DNA of 64,000 nucleotides from VXNE01 sp963668365 (GTDB taxonomy: Bacteria; Pseudomonadota; Gammaproteobacteria; Pseudomonadales; Azotimanducaceae), in NCBI GenBank assembly GCA_963668365.1, contig OY764266.1, forward strand, positions 1,116,001 through 1,180,000. The letters are read 5' to 3'. Position 1 is the stretch's first letter; the number at the start of each line of letters is the position of its first letter. Under the pieces are notes generated by a model, which saw nothing but the letters and a program-made list of their open reading frames with translations, searched no databases and was not told the origin of the DNA. Position numbers and translations under genes: made by a program. Positions 61,026 to 64,000 of the stretch are shown here, piece after piece.

Positions 61026-61895
61026 CTACAGGCGCGCATCGAAAAAGCGCCACATCCGCTGTCGAATCGCCTCGGTTTCGTTGACCAGGTGATGCCGGGC
61101 CTCCGGAATTTCCAGCAGTTCGATGTTGTAGATGCGCTGCAGCACCGGAATGTTGTAGGCGCCATCGACGGTCATGTCGCGCCCTCCCTGCACCACGAGC
61201 GGCCGCAGGGACGACGGCTCGCTGGTCTCGAAGCGGCACATCCATTCGACCATGGCCGTCACCCATTGCACGGGCAGCCGGCGGCATTGCAGTGGATCCC
61301 TCTGCAACAACTCGATGAACTCCGGGTTCTCCGTATTGTTGACCCAACCGCGACCGACGCTTCTGACCAGGTGTTTCGCCGCCCTGTAGACGAAACGGTT
61401 CCAGCGCCAGTTCGTCGGCCGCACCAGGGGCGCCAGCAAGGCCGTGCCGGCAAAGGACCGGGAAAGAGGGCGCGCCGCGTACTGCATCACGACGGCGGCG
61501 CCCATGCTCTGCGCGACCACGCACACGGGTTCGGGCAGACGGGACTCCGCCGCGCCGACCACGGTTTCAAGGGCGTCGACATAATGATCGAACGACTCGA
61601 TGGTCGCCGCCGCACCCGTAGACAGGCCATGGCCCTGCTGGTCGTAGGCGAGCACGCGGCGACCGGTGCCCAAAAGGTAGCGGATGAGATGGCCGTACAG
61701 GCCGACGTGGTCATAGTAGCCATGCACCACGACGGCGGATCCCCTCGGCGTACCCGCAGGTTCGAATACCTGGGCAGCGAGCCGGTGTTCGCCGTGAGAG
61801 ACGAGAAAGAAATCCTGGTCCAGGTCGAGGTCGTAGAAACTGCGGTACGCCGGGGAGAACCCCGACTCCGGACGGTACTCGCCTTCACCGCGCAC
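61026..61895 (-). CDS. Alpha/beta hydrolase (lysophospholipase-like)
   Basis: A 289-residue alpha/beta hydrolase. SAVVVHGYYDHVGLYGHLIR and LAYDQQGHGLSTG come before the nucleophile elbow VVAQSMGAAVVMQYA (Ser in QSMGA). The likely catalytic Asp is in VVQGGRDMTVDG and the His in ARHHLVNE. Start GTG 61895 lies inside the end of pgk; longer readings upstream share the pgk region and are less likely. The substrate may be a monoacylglycerol or lysophospholipid; this is from overall resemblance. Confidence 0.82.
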   Translation of the reverse strand: MRGEGEYRPESGFSPAYRSFYDLDLDQDFFLVSHGEHRLAAQVFEPAGTPRGSAVVVHGYYDHVGLYGHLIRYLLGTGRRVLAYDQQGHGLSTGAAATIESFDHYVDALETVVGAAESRLPEPVCVVAQSMGAAVVMQYAARPLSRSFAGTALLAPLVRPTNWRWNRFVYRAAKHLVRSVGRGWVNNTENPEFIELLQRDPLQCRRLPVQWVTAMVEWMCRFETSEPSSLRPLVVQGGRDMTVDGAYNIPVLQRIYNIELLEIPEARHHLVNETEAIRQRMWRFFDARL

Positions 61896-63048
61896 GTGCT
61901 TTGAGGATCTCGACCGCTGGCAGCGTTCCGCGCTCCACGAACTCCAGAAACGCGCCGCCGCCGGTGGATATGCAGGAGATGTCCTCGCGAACGCCATACT
62001 TGTCGATCGCGGCGATGGTGTCGCCGCCGCCGGCGATGGAAAACGCCTTCGCCGCGGCCACGCCTTCGGCAATCAACCGGGTGCCTTCGCCAAACTGATC
62101 GAATTCGAATACGCCGAGGGGACCGTTCCATATGATCGTGCCGGCATCCGCGAGCGCGTCCCTCCAGGCGCGGGCCGTGCCGGGTCCGATGTCGAGGATC
62201 ATGTCACGCTCCCCCACTTCAGACGGACGGCGCAGCGCCGCGGGGATCTGCGCGTCGATGGCGGGGGCGGTCATGACGTCCACCGGCAGCGGCACGTCGA
62301 CGCGCTTCGCGATGCGGCGCGCGGTCTCCAGCAGCGACGGTTCCACCAGCGACGCGCCCACGGGATTTCCCGCAGCGAGGGCGAACGTGTTGGCGATGCC
62401 GCCGCCGACAATGAGCCGGTCCACGATCCCTGACAGCGACTCCAGCAACTCGAGTTTCGTCGACACCTTGGCGCCGCCGACGATCGCCACCAACGGCCGC
62501 GCCGGCGAGTCGAGCGCTCGGCCCAGCGCCGTCAGCTCGCGGGACAGCAACGGCCCGGCGCACACGGCAGGAGCGTACTTCGCAACCCCGTGGGTCGATG
62601 CATGCGCTCGGTGGGCGGTTGCGAACGCGTCCATCACGAACACGTCGCACAGGCTTGCCAGGGCCCGGGCCAGGCCGTCGTCGTTCGCCGCTTCGCCCGC
62701 TTCGAAACGCACGTTTTCCAGCAAGGCCGCGGCGCCCGGGGATACATCCACTCCATCACGCCAGTCGCGGACAAGGGGAACAGCGCAGCCGAGCGCCCGC
62801 GCAAGGTGCGCGGCCACCGGCGCCAGGGACAGCGCGGGATCGAACTCGCCTTCCCCGGGCCGGCCCAGATGCGACATGAGGATCACCGCCGCGCCGCGCT
62901 CGATGCAGGTTCGAATCGTCGGTAGCGCCGCCACGATGCGCGCATCGTTGGCGACCGTCGCGCCGTCTAGCGGGACGTTGAAGTCCTCCCGGATGAGCAC
63001 CCGCTTGCCGGAGAGCACGTGGTCATCGAGATGCGTGACATCCGTCAT
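61885..63048 (-). CDS. pgk: Phosphoglycerate kinase
   Basis: A 387-residue phosphoglycerate kinase, which transfers phosphate between 1,3-bisphosphoglycerate and ADP in glycolysis. Substrate motif RVLIREDFNVPLDG, then LMSHLGRPGEGEFDP and ENVRFEAGE; nucleotide motif IVGGAKVSTKLELLESL, NGPLGVFEF and SIAGGGDTIAAID are all clear. ATG 63048 gives the usual start. It overlaps the downstream alpha/beta hydrolase by 11 bp. It is divergent from metK. The gap and pyk genes that often flank it are not seen. Confidence 0.94.
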   Translation of the reverse strand: MTDVTHLDDHVLSGKRVLIREDFNVPLDGATVANDARIVAALPTIRTCIERGAAVILMSHLGRPGEGEFDPALSLAPVAAHLARALGCAVPLVRDWRDGVDVSPGAAALLENVRFEAGEAANDDGLARALASLCDVFVMDAFATAHRAHASTHGVAKYAPAVCAGPLLSRELTALGRALDSPARPLVAIVGGAKVSTKLELLESLSGIVDRLIVGGGIANTFALAAGNPVGASLVEPSLLETARRIAKRVDVPLPVDVMTAPAIDAQIPAALRRPSEVGERDMILDIGPGTARAWRDALADAGTIIWNGPLGVFEFDQFGEGTRLIAEGVAAAKAFSIAGGGDTIAAIDKYGVREDISCISTGGGAFLEFVERGTLPAVEILKARAR

Positions 63049-63461
63049 GCGGAGAGTTCCGATAACGATGCGTGGCGGCACGGGCCGGGGGCGCTCATGG
63101 GCACCGTAGGATGCTCGGACCGAGGTCTGGCCGCAAGCGCCATGCCGTCAGTGCCATGCCGTCGGACCTTCCGTGGAACAAACGATTCTGGAAGCATCAG
63201 CGACCGGGAGCGGTTGTTGCATGGGCGACGAGCGGGCCAGGCCGCCTGCGGCGCCGCAGGCGCTGGCTGTGGGGCACTCAGATCGAAAGCAGATGCGCGG
63301 CAGAGCGGACGGTGAACGTCAGCAGATCGTGACGTGTTCGATAGGGCTCGCTCACCGTCGGAGTCACCACGATGCAGTTCGCACCCGCCGCATAACCGAA
63401 AAACGCTATGGGATAGAATGCGCGCCTTCATCCTCAAAGGCGCTTGCCGGTCGGAGCCTTG
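63049..63461 (+). other. Intergenic region between pgk and metK
   Basis: 413 bp with no convincing gene, between the divergent pgk and metK. It contains a perfect 20-bp palindrome CGCCTGCGGCGCCGCAGGCG at 63243-63262, and a candidate -10 box TAGAAT at 63414-63419 before metK. No SAM or SAH riboswitch consensus was recognised. Confidence 0.5.
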
Positions 63462-64000
63462 ATGGCCGATTTCAGTGTATTCACTTCCGAGTCCGTGTCC
63501 GAGGGCCATCCGGACAAGGTGGCGGACCAGATCTCCGATGCGATCGTCGACGCCATGATCGACCAGGACATCGATTCCCGGGTGGCGTGCGAGACGCTGA
63601 TCAAGGACGAGCTTGTGGTCCTCGCCGGAGAGGTGCGTTCGAACGCCTCGGTCGATGTGGAGCGCCTGGCGAGAGAAGTCATCTCCGACATCGGCTACAA
63701 CGATCTCGCCTGCGGATTCGACCTGGAAAACTGCAAGATCATCAACGCGCTGGGCGCCCAATCGGTCGACATCGCCATGGGCGTGGACGCAACCGACGAC
63801 CGCGACCAGGGGGCTGGCGACCAGGGGCTGATGTTTGGCTATGCCGTGAACGAGACCGACGTGCTCATGCCTGCGCCCATCACCTACGCGCACCGGCTTG
63901 TCGCGCGACAGGCCCACGCCCGGCGCAACTCCCTCTCCTTCCTCCGTCCCGATGCAAAGAGCCAGCTTTCATTCCGCTACCGCCAGGGTCGACCCGTGGC
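63462..64000 (+). CDS. metK: S-adenosylmethionine synthetase, 3' end outside window
   Basis: The first 179 codons of MetK, which makes S-adenosylmethionine from methionine and ATP. FTSESVSEGHPDKVADQISD with the ATP-binding His is at residues 6-25, ELVVLAGEVRSNASVD follows, and GAGDQGLMFGYAVNET is the second signature near residue 118. Direction is away from pgk. The start ATG 63462 is preceded by CGGAG. The gene links to the metY at 14814 only by pathway, not by position. Confidence 0.95.
   Translation, partial: MADFSVFTSESVSEGHPDKVADQISDAIVDAMIDQDIDSRVACETLIKDELVVLAGEVRSNASVDVERLAREVISDIGYNDLACGFDLENCKIINALGAQSVDIAMGVDATDDRDQGAGDQGLMFGYAVNETDVLMPAPITYAHRLVARQAHARRNSLSFLRPDAKSQLSFRYRQGRPV

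Noticed and set aside
63243..63262. 20-bp perfect palindrome before metK as a possible terminator
   Set aside because: It has no loop and no T-run, and lies between divergent genes; noted only as a palindrome.

Overview
The window is GC-rich, densely coded chromosomal DNA. The contiguous set rsmI - lpoA - yraN - dolP (16809-20384), with a YejB/YejE-type permease pair, pgk, a class I aldolase and metK, points to a gammaproteobacterium. The many acyl-CoA dehydrogenases, CoA-transferases, a GMC oxidoreductase and a D-aminoacylase-type amidohydrolase suggest an environmental or host-associated heterotroph. That lineage is inferred from gene content and order only; no rRNA or tRNA gene was recognised.

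Layout. 1-4170: an MBL-fold hydrolase running off the left edge, an acyl-CoA dehydrogenase, a succinate-semialdehyde-type aldehyde dehydrogenase and a FetB-family permease. 4171-14813: an accessory region. Its core is a RIT (recombinase in trio) element: three coupled tyrosine recombinases between short terminal repeats, lying inside a ~0.58 kb imperfect inverted repeat. Each arm of the large repeat carries a copy of the same small Cys-rich gene. Small passenger genes and a P4-type integrase follow. 14814-20384: metY, a CoA-binding protein, an IS630 scrap, then the rsmI cluster. 20385-26700: a type I restriction-subunit remnant, a Gfo/Idh/MocA oxidoreductase, a vapBC module inside a collapsed tandem duplication, yejB, a yejE with an in-frame amber codon, an SDR protein and an ATPase remnant. 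26702-33200: a CDP-alcohol phosphatidyltransferase, a coupled membrane protein and MFS pair, a complete ISKra4-type insertion sequence with a visible 9-bp target duplication, and a serine hydrolase.

33250-41222 is a second accessory island bounded by two broken genes (an RND pump and an Eis-like acetyltransferase). It holds unfamiliar genes: a 304-aa protein, an 840-aa protein resembling the LPD38 domain of phage polyvalent proteins, membrane proteins, and a MORN-repeat membrane protein in visibly more A/T-rich DNA. 41582-50450 returns to metabolism: a tandem acyl-CoA dehydrogenase pair, a GMC oxidoreductase with its small subunit, a homoserine-kinase-like phosphotransferase, a Uma2 nuclease and two coupled CaiB/BaiF CoA-transferases. 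50437-64000: a Phd/VapC module, an MDR reductase, a secreted metallophosphoesterase, a truncated methyltransferase, a YbjQ pair, a D-aminoacylase-like enzyme, class I aldolase, a STAS protein, an OxyR-like LysR regulator, a D-2-hydroxyglutarate-type dehydrogenase, an alpha/beta hydrolase, pgk and the start of metK.

The most unusual objects are the RIT composite, whose middle recombinase has lost the box II histidine, and the 34-41 kb island with its stand-alone LPD38-like protein. A repeated theme is gene debris: at least seven truncated or frameshifted genes mark insertion and deletion boundaries.
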